This document shows, piece by piece, positions 57,006 to 64,000 of a DNA stretch of 64,000 nt. Every line of letters starts with the position of its first letter. Within the stretch, counting starts at the first letter, position 1. Source of the stretch: Flavobacterium sp. (lineage in GTDB: Bacteria; Bacteroidota; Bacteroidia; Flavobacteriales; Flavobacteriaceae). Position numbers and translations under genes: made by a program. The notes under the pieces were generated by a model. The model was not told the DNA's origin. It ran no database searches and was given only the letters and a program-made list of their open reading frames with translations. The stretch spans positions 1 through 64,000 of the forward strand of contig JAHEZJ010000003.1 in assembly GCA_023251135.1 (NCBI GenBank), read 5' to 3'.

Positions 57006-57038
57006 CCGGCTTAAATTTTTTAAAATAAACAGATTAAA

Positions 57039-57935
57039 ATGTCACAAAACAACGTATTAAAAGGAGTATTTTTAGTAGCATTAGGAGCCACTACTTATGG
57101 AATGTTAGCCACTTTCGTAAAAATGGCCTATACAGAAGGATACACTACCGCCGAAGTAACTACCTCTCAATTTGTATTGGGAATCATTGGTATCTTACTG
57201 ATTAATACGTTTCAGAAAATAAAACACAAGGACAAAGTAGTCAAAGCTACTCCAAAAAATATATTCAGTTTAATGCTTGCCGGTACTTCTTTAGGAATGA
57301 CCAGTTTGTTTTATTACCTGGCCGTAAAATACATTCCTGTTTCAATTGGTATCGTTTTATTGATGCAAACGGTTTGGATCGGAGTTTTACTTGAAATGAT
57401 CTTAGAAAAAAAATTACCTTCGAGACAAAAAGTATTTTCGGTATTTATCGTTCTTATTGGTACCGTTTTAGCCACTAATATTCTGCACAATGAAATCGAA
57501 CTGGACTGGAGAGGTCTTGTTTGGGGAATGTTAGCAGCAGTATCTTTCACGACAACCATGTTTACAGCCAATCGCGTTGCAACCGAAATCTCATCGGCAC
57601 AACGTAGTTTGTACATGCTTTTTGGAGGTGCCATTATCGTATTTTCGTTTGCATTGGTAACACAGGTTACTCCTTTTAACCTTGCGATCTTTGCAAAATG
57701 GGGAATCATACTAGCCTTATTCGGAACTATCATCCCTCCAATGTTAATGAACTTAGGTTTTCCGTTAACAGGAATTGGTCTTGGAAGTATCGTTTCTGCA
57801 CTTGAACTTCCGGTTTCTGTAACTATGGCTTACATTTTATTAGATGAAGAAGTAATCTTATTGCAATGGGTTGGAATTGTTTTAATCATCTTGGCCATTA
57901 TTATTATGAATGTAAATTTCAAACGCAAAAACTAG
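57039..57935 (+). CDS. DMT-family (EamA) transporter
   Basis: The 298-residue protein has about ten hydrophobic helices in two EamA repeats (about 8-140 and 160-295), including YYLAVKYIPVSIGIVLLMQT and ALELPVSVTMAYILLDEEV. DMT/EamA proteins export small metabolites such as amino acids or sugars; the substrate is not evident. Confidence 0.88.
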   Translation: MSQNNVLKGVFLVALGATTYGMLATFVKMAYTEGYTTAEVTTSQFVLGIIGILLINTFQKIKHKDKVVKATPKNIFSLMLAGTSLGMTSLFYYLAVKYIPVSIGIVLLMQTVWIGVLLEMILEKKLPSRQKVFSVFIVLIGTVLATNILHNEIELDWRGLVWGMLAAVSFTTTMFTANRVATEISSAQRSLYMLFGGAIIVFSFALVTQVTPFNLAIFAKWGIILALFGTIIPPMLMNLGFPLTGIGLGSIVSALELPVSVTMAYILLDEEVILLQWVGIVLIILAIIIMNVNFKRKN

Positions 57936-58023
57936 CTAATTTAGAAACGCTCTAAAAAAAAGCCTCTTTGTAATGCAATAATTGTTAATTTTTTTATAAA
58001 TTCGTGAGAAACAATCCTGTATC

Positions 58024-58380
58024 ATGAATTTACCCTGGCATTTATATTTAATGGCGTCGCTTTATATTATTGCCGGATTAAATCATTTTAGAAAACCGGG
58101 AATGTACATTAGAATCATTCCCCCATTCTTTTCAAACCCCAAATTAATAAATATTTTAAGCGGAATTGCCGAAATCCTTTTCGGCATACTTCTGATGATT
58201 CCTGCTACTTCCCATTTTGGTGCGTGGGGAATTATAGCTACTTTAATTGCTGTATTTCCTGCCAATCTTTTCATGTATCAGAATAAAAAAGCAAGTTTTG
58301 GTTTACCCAAGTGGATTTTGTTTGTACGCTTGCCCATTCAGATTGTCTTGATTTTATGGGCATACCAATATACTTTTTAA
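58024..58380 (+). CDS. DoxX-like small membrane protein
   Basis: The 118-residue protein has four hydrophobic segments (YLMASLYIIAGLNHFRKPGM first, then INILSGIAEILFGILLMIPA) and resembles DoxX/MauE-like membrane proteins. Function is not known for most of these. It is 29 bp upstream of the aquaporin gene. Confidence 0.75.
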   Translation: MNLPWHLYLMASLYIIAGLNHFRKPGMYIRIIPPFFSNPKLINILSGIAEILFGILLMIPATSHFGAWGIIATLIAVFPANLFMYQNKKASFGLPKWILFVRLPIQIVLILWAYQYTF

Positions 58381-58409
58381 CAATCAACTATTAATTAAAA
58401 CTATTTATT

Positions 58410-59117
58410 ATGAAAAAATTATTTGCAGAATTTTTTGGAACTTATTGGCTGGTTTTTGGAGGTTGTGGAAGCGCAATTTTTGCTACCGGAATTCCTAGTT
58501 TAGGAATCGGATTTGCTGGTGTTGCCCTGGCCTTCGGTTTAACAGTACTAACAATGGCTTATGCTGTAGGACATATCTCAGGCGGACACTTTAATCCTGC
58601 TGTTTCCTTTGGTTTATGGGCAGGTGGCAGATTCCCTGCAAAAGATTTAATCCCTTACATTGTTGCCCAATGCGTTGGTGCAGCTGCCGCAGCCGGGACT
58701 TTATTTACCATTGCATCAGGAAAAGCCGGTTTTGCAATCGATAATACAAAAGCAGGAGCTTTTGCCTCAAATGGTTTTGGAGCATTTTCACCTGACGGAT
58801 ATTCTTTGCAATCTGCTTTTATCGCTGAGTTTGTACTTACACTGTTTTTCTTATTGGTAATACTGGGTGCTACAGATAAATTTGCCAACGGAAGATTTGC
58901 CGGTATTGCTATTGGTTTAGCATTGACTTTAATACACTTAATCAGTATTCCAATTACCAATACTTCTGTAAATCCTGCAAGATCATTATCTCAGGCTGTT
59001 TTCGTTGGCGGAGAGCCATTGTCACAAGTCTGGTTGTTTTGGGTAGCTCCTATTCTGGGTGCAATTGTAGCCGGATTTATTTATAAAACATTACTGCAAA
59101 ATCATGCCGAAGCATAA
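58410..59117 (+). CDS. aqpZ: Aquaporin Z
   Basis: The 235-residue membrane protein has six segments and the two NPA motifs of MIP channels, GGHFNPAV (NPA at 62-64) and NTSVNPARS (near 188). [17 protein letters not shown] is the typical AqpZ N-terminus. It conducts water across the inner membrane. The small membrane protein genes on both sides are 29 and 32 bp away, which suggests a shared transcript, possibly for osmotic stress. Confidence 0.93.
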   Translation: MKKLFAEFFGTYWLVFGGCGSAIFATGIPSLGIGFAGVALAFGLTVLTMAYAVGHISGGHFNPAVSFGLWAGGRFPAKDLIPYIVAQCVGAAAAAGTLFTIASGKAGFAIDNTKAGAFASNGFGAFSPDGYSLQSAFIAEFVLTLFFLLVILGATDKFANGRFAGIAIGLALTLIHLISIPITNTSVNPARSLSQAVFVGGEPLSQVWLFWVAPILGAIVAGFIYKTLLQNHAEA

Positions 59118-59149
59118 TCAACTTATTACTAACTTTTAAATTTTATCCT

Positions 59150-59392
59150 ATGGAATTTTTATATTTTTTACTTATTGGTGCAATATCCGGATGGCTTGCG
59201 GGTCAGATATGGAAAGGTGCAGGTTTTGGATTATTGGGTAATATCATCGTAGGAATTGTGGGTGGTATCATTGGTGGCTGGATAGCCGGTAGATTGGGTA
59301 TTGGCGGTGGAGGACTTCTATGGCAAATTATAATTGCGGTTGGAGGAGCCTGGGTGCTACTTTTTATCATCAGCTTAATCAAAAAAGCTTAA
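59150..59392 (+). CDS. GlsB/YeaQ/YmgE-family membrane protein
   Basis: The 80-residue protein has three glycine-rich membrane helices (FLLIGAISGWLAGQIWKGAG, then GNIIVGIVGGIIGGWIAGRL) as in the transglycosylase-associated/GlsB family, often linked to general stress. It follows aqpZ by 32 bp. Confidence 0.85.
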   Translation: MEFLYFLLIGAISGWLAGQIWKGAGFGLLGNIIVGIVGGIIGGWIAGRLGIGGGGLLWQIIIAVGGAWVLLFIISLIKKA

Positions 59393-59415
59393 AACCTTTA
59401 TTTATAACTTACTTT

Positions 59416-59464
59416 AAAAGAGAAAATCAAATATAATACTATTCGGTTTTCTCTTTTCTTTTTA
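59416..59464 (+). terminator. Hairpin terminator after glsB-like gene
   Basis: AAAAGAGAAAA (59417-59427) pairs with TTTTCTCTTTT (59447-59457), followed by CTTTTT. Confidence 0.6.
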
Positions 59465-59537
59465 GAGCAACTTAAGTCTGTCGGCTTTCTCCGGTGACTT
59501 TATTCAGACTTTTTTCGTATCACTTTATTCGATTCTT

Positions 59538-60365
59538 ATGAATGACATTATTGCCTATTTCAGTACGATTCCGTCTTCACATAGAAGTTTAATTCTCATG
59601 GGAGGAATCACCTTCTTTTGGCTGATCGAAAATACCTTTCCTTTGTTTCACCTGCAATATCGAAAATGGCAGCATGCCGGAATTAATTTTTTCCTGACCT
59701 TCACTACTATTGTTGTCAATTTCGTTTTGGCTTTTATCTTAATTAAAACCGCCAACTGGACCACCGAGAACGATTTTGGACTATTACAATGGCTGCCTGC
59801 TTTACCGCTTTGGATTTACACGATAATTGGTTTATTGCTATTGGACTTAATTGGCGCTTATCTTGCCCATTATGTACAGCACAGGTTCAAAATTTTATGG
59901 CGTTTTCATCTGGTACACCACACCGATACCTGGATCGACACTACCTCGGCAAATCGGCATCATCCGGGCGAAAGCATTATTCGGTTTGTCTTCACCACTC
60001 TTGGTGTTTTGATTGTAGGAAGCCCGATGTGGATGGTTTTTCTTTACCAGACCTTATCTGTTGTTTCGACTCAATTTACACATGCTAATATCGCATTACC
60101 TCAAAAATTAGATGTTTTCCTTAGTTATTTTATTGTTTCCCCAAACATGCATAAAGTACATCATCATTATGTTCTTCCGTATACTGATAGCAACTATGGG
60201 AACATTTTTTCGGTTTGGGATCGTATTTTTGGCACTTTTACCAGTTTGCCCAAAGACAAAATAATTTATGGCGTAGACACCCATATGGCTGTTGAAGAAA
60301 ACAACAATCTCAAAAATTTATTAAAAATACCGTTTCAAAAAGCGAGATCCATAAAAAACAGTTAA
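59538..60365 (+). CDS. Sterol desaturase-family (fatty acid hydroxylase) membrane protein
   Basis: The 275-residue protein has several membrane helices and the histidine boxes of the family, HYVQHRF with HLVHHTD (about 111-134), NRHHPGE and MHKVHHHY (about 215-222), which bind two irons. Members oxidise lipids such as fatty acids, carotenoids or sterol-like compounds. The substrate is not shown. Confidence 0.88.
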   Translation: MNDIIAYFSTIPSSHRSLILMGGITFFWLIENTFPLFHLQYRKWQHAGINFFLTFTTIVVNFVLAFILIKTANWTTENDFGLLQWLPALPLWIYTIIGLLLLDLIGAYLAHYVQHRFKILWRFHLVHHTDTWIDTTSANRHHPGESIIRFVFTTLGVLIVGSPMWMVFLYQTLSVVSTQFTHANIALPQKLDVFLSYFIVSPNMHKVHHHYVLPYTDSNYGNIFSVWDRIFGTFTSLPKDKIIYGVDTHMAVEENNNLKNLLKIPFQKARSIKNS

Positions 60366-60485
60366 AATCAGTAAAAAAAATATCGTTGATCGAACCAACT
60401 AATTATTTTTTTTATTAATATTGATACTTAAATTGAAAATCAATCTATTAATCATTAACCTCTATTTTGAATTAATTTTCACGTG

Positions 60486-60764
60486 ATGAAAAAGAGTAAC
60501 CGCAAAGAATTGAATTGGGAACAAACTGAAAAAGTTGTTTCGTTAGCCTTAGAAGAAAAAAATCCATTTGAAATCATAAAAAAAGAATTTGGATTGGCAG
60601 AAAAAGAAGTTCTGGAAATCATGAAAAAGAAAATGCCACTTGAGAAATTTGAGATGTGGAAAAAAAAGGCAATTGCAAATAAACCAAAACCAAAACCCGT
60701 TAAAATAGACGATTTTGACGAAGATTTGGATGGCAAATATTATATAAAGAATAAACTAGACTAA
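60486..60764 (+). CDS. TIGR03643-like small protein
   Basis: The 92-residue cytoplasmic protein (start ATG 60486; a GTG one codon upstream is possible) has LNWEQTEKVVSLALEEKNPF and a helix-turn-helix-like KEFGLAEKEVLEIMKKKMP, then a basic tail. This matches the small TIGR03643/DUF2805-type family, widespread in marine and flavobacterial genomes and of unknown function, probably nucleic-acid binding. Confidence 0.7.
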   Translation: MKKSNRKELNWEQTEKVVSLALEEKNPFEIIKKEFGLAEKEVLEIMKKKMPLEKFEMWKKKAIANKPKPKPVKIDDFDEDLDGKYYIKNKLD

Positions 60765-60770
60765 GATTAG

Positions 60771-60798
60771 AACTCCTGAGATTCAGGAGTTTTTTTTA
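60771..60798 (+). terminator. Terminator after TIGR03643-like gene
   Basis: AACTCCTGA (60771-60779) pairs with TCAGGAGTT (60783-60791) and is followed by seven T. Confidence 0.9.
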
Positions 60799-60863
60799 TT
60801 TTTAATCAAAATGTAACTTTTTTACCTTTTGTAAGTCATATAGCAATAACCAAACATGAAGAA

Positions 60864-62723
60864 ATGAAAAAAATACTTTACACCCTAGCTCTGGCAGTTA
60901 CACTTTGGAGCTGTAAAACAGGGAGCCCTTCTGGTGCCGCAAAAAGCAATGTCGTAGATGTTAATATTAATCTTGTTGACGTTAAAGACGATAAAGTTTT
61001 GGTAACGGTAACACCTCCAAAAATCAAAACAGACGAGGTAATTTACAGCATCCCAAAAACGGTTCCGGGAACTTACTCTACGGACAACTACGGTAAGTTT
61101 TCAGACGATTTTAAGGCCTTTGACGCCAAAGGAAATGCATTAGCCGTAAAAAGAATTGACGACAACTCATGGTCGATTTCTGATGCTAAAAAGCTTAACA
61201 AAATAACTTATTTAGTAGGAGATACTTTTGATACTGAAAAAGGAACAGGATTTGGAAATGACGACGTCTTTTCTCCAGCTGGTACCAATATCAATGCCGG
61301 AGTGAATTTCTTAGTAAACACACATGGTTTTGTAGGTTATTTTAAAGACAAACTTGAAATTCCATATAAAGTTACCATCACTCACCCTGAAACGCTTTGG
61401 GGAGCAACTTCTATGACCGATGAGGATGCAAGCAAAACAAGTGATGTTTTCACCACTTCACGTTATGCAGTTTTAGTCGAAAATCCAATCATGTACTCTA
61501 AACCTGATTATACGACATTCAACGTAAACGGAATGGATATTTTAATCGCCGTTTATTCTCCAACAGGGAAATTCACAGCAGAAAGTATCACTCCGGAAAT
61601 GAAAACGATGATGACGGCTCAAAAGAACTTTTTAGGCAAAGTAAATGCTAACAAAAAGTATACTGTTCTTTTGTATCTGTCAAGTATGGCTAAGGATGAT
61701 GCCCACGGTTTTGGAGCATTGGAACATCCAACCGCTACAACGGTTGTTTTACCGGAATCTATGCCTAAAGAAAAATTGGTAGAATCTATGAAAGATGTAG
61801 TTTCTCACGAGTTTTTTCATATTGTAACTCCGTTAACGATTCACTCTAAAGAAATTCAGTTTTTTGATTACAATGCACCAAAAATGTCAGAGCATTTGTG
61901 GATGTATGAAGGGGTAACCGAGTATTTCGCCAACCTGTTTCAAATCAATCAGGGGTTGATTAACGAGGCTGAATTTTACACCCGTATTGCCGATAAAATT
62001 GAGCAGTCTAAACGTTTAAACGATACCATGTCGTTTACTGTAATGAGTAAAAATGTATTGGATCAGCCTTATAAAGACCAATACTTAAATGTGTATCAAA
62101 AAGGTGCTTTGATCGGGATGTGTATTGATATTATCATCAGAGAAAAAAGCAATGGCGAAAGAGGAATTCTGGATTTAATGCACAAATTAGCAAGCGAATA
62201 CGGTGTTGAAAAACCATTTAACGATAACGAGCTTTTTGCTAAAGTAACTGAACTTACTTATCCAGAAGTTGGGGAGTTCCTTAACAAATATGTGGCTGGC
62301 ACTACTCCTATTCCTTATGACTTTTATTTGGCTAAAATTGGTGTTACCAAAGCCTCTGAAAAAGTTCCGGGATCAATTTTCATCAAAGGACAGGCTCCTT
62401 ACATTGGAGTTGACAAAGCGACTAAAGCAATAAACGTTCGTTCTAACATCGACCTAAATGTATTCTTCTCCAATTTGAATCTAAAAGGTGGTGATGTAAT
62501 CCTTTCGGTAAACGATAAGACCTACAATTTAGACAATATTTATGATTTGATCGGGGAAAGTGAAAACTGGAAAGAAAATGATCCTATTACCGTTAAAATC
62601 AAACGTGCAGGTGCTGAACAAACCATCAAAGGAACAGTGAAAGTACCATTTGAAGAAAAAGAAACTTTTAAAGCAACTGATGCTTCAAAAGAGAAACTTA
62701 AAAATGCATGGTTAAAAGGTTAA
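60864..62723 (+). CDS. M61-family metallopeptidase with PDZ domain, lipoprotein
   Basis: The 619-residue protein has a lipoprotein signal ending TLWSC (Cys 17). The M61 (glycyl aminopeptidase) zinc site HEFFH lies at 315-319, with the third ligand likely E349 in LWMYEGVTEYF. A PDZ-like domain is at about 510-600 (LNLKGGDVILSVNDKTYNL). M61 enzymes cut N-terminal glycine or alanine from peptides. It is expected in the periplasm or at the outer membrane. Tandem repeat units begin just behind it. Confidence 0.9.
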   Translation: MKKILYTLALAVTLWSCKTGSPSGAAKSNVVDVNINLVDVKDDKVLVTVTPPKIKTDEVIYSIPKTVPGTYSTDNYGKFSDDFKAFDAKGNALAVKRIDDNSWSISDAKKLNKITYLVGDTFDTEKGTGFGNDDVFSPAGTNINAGVNFLVNTHGFVGYFKDKLEIPYKVTITHPETLWGATSMTDEDASKTSDVFTTSRYAVLVENPIMYSKPDYTTFNVNGMDILIAVYSPTGKFTAESITPEMKTMMTAQKNFLGKVNANKKYTVLLYLSSMAKDDAHGFGALEHPTATTVVLPESMPKEKLVESMKDVVSHEFFHIVTPLTIHSKEIQFFDYNAPKMSEHLWMYEGVTEYFANLFQINQGLINEAEFYTRIADKIEQSKRLNDTMSFTVMSKNVLDQPYKDQYLNVYQKGALIGMCIDIIIREKSNGERGILDLMHKLASEYGVEKPFNDNELFAKVTELTYPEVGEFLNKYVAGTTPIPYDFYLAKIGVTKASEKVPGSIFIKGQAPYIGVDKATKAINVRSNIDLNVFFSNLNLKGGDVILSVNDKTYNLDNIYDLIGESENWKENDPITVKIKRAGAEQTIKGTVKVPFEEKETFKATDASKEKLKNAWLKG

Positions 62724-62732
62724 TCTCTTTTA

Positions 62733-62977
62733 ATTCAAACAATAAAAAAAACCGACAAGTGATTGTCGGTTTTTTTTATTGATCATACTGTCATTCCAAT
62801 GAACGAGGAATCTTCACAAGCAGTTCCACATAGTAATTACTTATTTCTATAGACTGATGAAGCTTTTTCAATTCAATGCATTGTGGAGTTACTTGTGGAG
62901 ATTCCTCATTCTTCGGAATGACAATAGTGGCGTAAATACTTGCATAAAAAACGACAAATGATTGCCGTTTTCTTTTG
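62733..62977. repeat. Palindromic repeat unit 1 (empty, 245 bp)
   Basis: The unit starts ATTCAAAC, contains a hairpin CCGACAAGTGATTGTCGG, then a palindrome with left arm TGTCATTCCAATGAACGAGG (from 62789) and right arm CCTCATTCTTCGGAATGACA (to 62923), and ends AACGACAAATGATTGCCGTT. The sequence between the arms is about 75 bp (AATTCAATGCATTGTGGAG) and carries no gene. Confidence 0.85.
62744..62779 (+). terminator. Terminator after M61 gene
   Basis: ACCGACAA (62751-62758) pairs with TTGTCGGT (62763-62770) in A/T-run context. The same ACCGACAA/TTGTCGGT hairpin recurs at 63896-63928 and, altered, within each repeat unit, so it is also part of the array. Confidence 0.8.
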
Positions 62978-63596
62978 ATTCAAACACAAAAAAACCGGCA
63001 ATCACTTGTCGTTCTCTTTATTGATCATTTTGTCATTCCGAAGAATGAGGAATCTCCACAAGCAGCTCTACAACGCATAATTATCTAGCCATGTAAAGAA
63101 AGAAAAAACTTTCATTTTTATAATGAAAAATCAATTAAAACTATTACTTTAGTTTTATGAAATACGCAGACGGATATCATACATACTATATTTATATCAT
63201 AACAAATAAATCAAGAACTGTCTTTTATACCGGCGTAACCAACAACTTGAGAGTACGTTTGAATCAGCACAAAGAAAATTGTATAACAGGTAAAAAAACT
63301 TTTGCATCAAGATATAAGGTAGAATTTTTACTCTACTATGAAAAATTTACCTGGATCCAGGAAGCCATACGTCGAGAGAAAGAAATCAAAGGCTGGCGAA
63401 GAGAAAAGAAAATTGCACTGATTAAAACCATTAATCCGGATTTAGATTTTTTGGATTACTTATTTATGTAGAATGGTGAAGGCTTTACAATTCAATGCAT
63501 TGCGGAGTTACTCGTGGAGATTCCTCATTCTTCGGAATGCCAATAGTGGAGTAAATACTTGCATAAAAAACGACAAATGATTGCCGTTTTCTTTTA
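62978..63596. mobile_element. Repeat unit 2 carrying a GIY-YIG nuclease gene
   Basis: This unit has the same start, hairpin and end as units 1 and 3 but is 619 bp instead of about 244. The extra length is a complete GIY-YIG gene plus about 80 bp of leader, sitting between the two palindrome arms. The arms, at 63031-63060 and 63513-63542, are inverted repeats of about 30 bp with a single mismatch (29 of 30). The sequences beside the gene (CACAAGCAGCTC on the left; GGCTTTACAATTCAATGCAT on the right) match the loop of the empty units. The whole looks like a small mobile element with terminal inverted repeats and one protein. Confidence 0.6.
63157..63471 (+). CDS. GIY-YIG endonuclease-domain protein
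   Basis: The 104-residue protein is a single GIY-YIG nuclease domain. It has YYIYIITNKS (Y11, Y13), FYTGVTNNLRVRLNQHK (Y24, G26, R34, H38), R52, and the catalytic glutamate in AIRREKEIKGW (E74). These match the small UPF0213-type nucleases that cut DNA with one metal ion. It lies inside repeat unit 2, between the palindrome arms. A possible role in moving or maintaining the repeat is inferred from this position only. The promoter is probably the AT-rich leader after 63076. Confidence 0.88.
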   Translation: MKYADGYHTYYIYIITNKSRTVFYTGVTNNLRVRLNQHKENCITGKKTFASRYKVEFLLYYEKFTWIQEAIRREKEIKGWRREKKIALIKTINPDLDFLDYLFM

Positions 63597-63839
63597 ATTC
63601 AAACACAAAAAAAACGGCAAGTGATTGCCGGTTTTTTTTATTAATTATACTGTTATTCCAAAGAATGAGGAATCTTCACAAGCAGTTCCACATAGTAATT
63701 AGTTATTTCTATAGACTGATAAAGGCTTTACAATTCAATGCATTGCGGAGTTACTCGTGGAGATTCCTCATTCTTCGGAATGACAATAGTGGCGTAAATA
63801 CTTGCATAAAAAACGACAAATGATTGCCGTTTTCTTTTA
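63597..63839. repeat. Palindromic repeat unit 3 (empty, 243 bp)
   Basis: It has the same layout as unit 1 and is over 90 percent identical by eye, with left arm TGTTATTCCAAAGAATGAGG and right arm CCTCATTCTTCGGAATGACA. Shorter partial units (hairpin parts only) follow at 63840-63884 and 63885-63930. A 80-codon frame over 63581-63823 is repeat translation and not a gene. Confidence 0.85.
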
Positions 63840-63895
63840 ATTCAAATAATAAAAAAACCGACAAGTGATTGCCATTTTCTTTTAATTCAAACAAT

Positions 63896-63928
63896 AAAAA
63901 ACCGACAATTACTTGTCGGTTTTTTTAT
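63896..63928 (+). terminator. Hairpin terminator in last partial repeat
   Basis: ACCGACAA (63901-63908) pairs with TTGTCGGT (63913-63920), followed by TTTTTTT. It is the same stem as at 62751. Confidence 0.7.
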
Positions 63929-63939
63929 AACTATTATTA

Positions 63940-63995
63940 TCAGACTAAGTAGTAACACCGTTTAGCTTGTAGGACTTCGTCTTCGCTCAGTCTGA
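63940..63995. repeat. Short inverted repeat at window end
   Basis: TCAGACT at 63940 pairs with AGTCTGA at 63989, with GGACTTCGTCTTCGCTC between. It looks like the start of another palindromic repeat family; the window ends 5 bases later. Confidence 0.5.
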
Positions 63996-64000
63996 CAATG

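Noticed and set aside
63581..63823. 80-codon plus-strand frame
   Set aside because: It lies wholly within palindromic repeat unit 3 and its product is repeat translation.
1..64000. tRNA, rRNA or tmRNA genes
   Set aside because: None was recognised by eye on either strand; a covariance-model scan was not possible here, so a missed tRNA cannot be fully excluded.

Overview
The window looks like a chromosomal segment of a Bacteroidota bacterium, most probably a Flavobacterium or close relative. Reasons: low G+C and AT-rich spacers, two SusC/SusD pairs, a gldI gliding-motility gene, promoters of the TTG-N20-TAnnTT(T/C)G type, many secreted proteins with short '..AQ' signal peptides, and dispersed palindromic repeats typical of this group. 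No rRNA, tRNA or CRISPR array was seen.

Left part (1-37.5 kb): a carbohydrate-utilisation region. A minus-strand operon encodes a GHMP-type sugar kinase, a sugar nucleotidyltransferase, an FHS-type sugar transporter and glucosamine-6-phosphate deaminase (nagB, cut by the window edge). A LacI-family regulator is divergent from it. PUL 1 (8.0-21.8 kb) holds SusC, SusD, an arylsulfotransferase-like lipoprotein, a di-haem cytochrome c, a GH123-like hydrolase and a DUF5107/TPR protein. PUL 2 (27.9-37.5 kb) holds SusC, SusD, a DUF3472 protein, a GH109-type enzyme and a GH35 beta-galactosidase. M1 and S41 peptidase genes and a small XRE regulator lie between them. The main observation here is one operator-promoter module, repeated four times with nearly fixed geometry. 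A 14-bp CpG-centred palindrome (half-site TGTGYTCG) sits 15-16 bp upstream of a -33/-7 promoter with a 20-bp spacer. The module precedes the kinase-nagB operon, both susC genes and the XRE gene, and the LacI-family protein encoded here is the obvious candidate reader. The region therefore looks like one regulon for a galactose/N-acetylhexosamine-containing glycan; the substrate is inferred.

Middle part (38-49 kb): an operon of four secreted, fibre-like beta-rich proteins of unknown function, an OsmC protein, two multi-LysM proteins (one fused to a periplasmic-binding-protein-like domain), guaA, and two unknown secreted proteins.

Right part (49.5-64 kb): mostly housekeeping genes. These are a CbpA-like DnaJ with its CbpM partner, RidA, a ClC antiporter with CLC-F-type signatures, a DHH phosphoesterase, gldI, two cyclophilin-FKBP fusion isomerases, a DMT exporter, a DoxX-like protein, aquaporin, a GlsB-like protein, a sterol-desaturase-like protein, a TIGR03643-like protein and an M61 peptidase. 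The end of the window (62.7-63.9 kb) is a tandem array of about 244-bp palindromic units. One unit carries a complete GIY-YIG nuclease gene between its two 30-bp inverted arms while its neighbours are empty. This looks like a small nuclease-bearing element with non-autonomous derivatives, and with the four-copy operator module it is the most interesting find.
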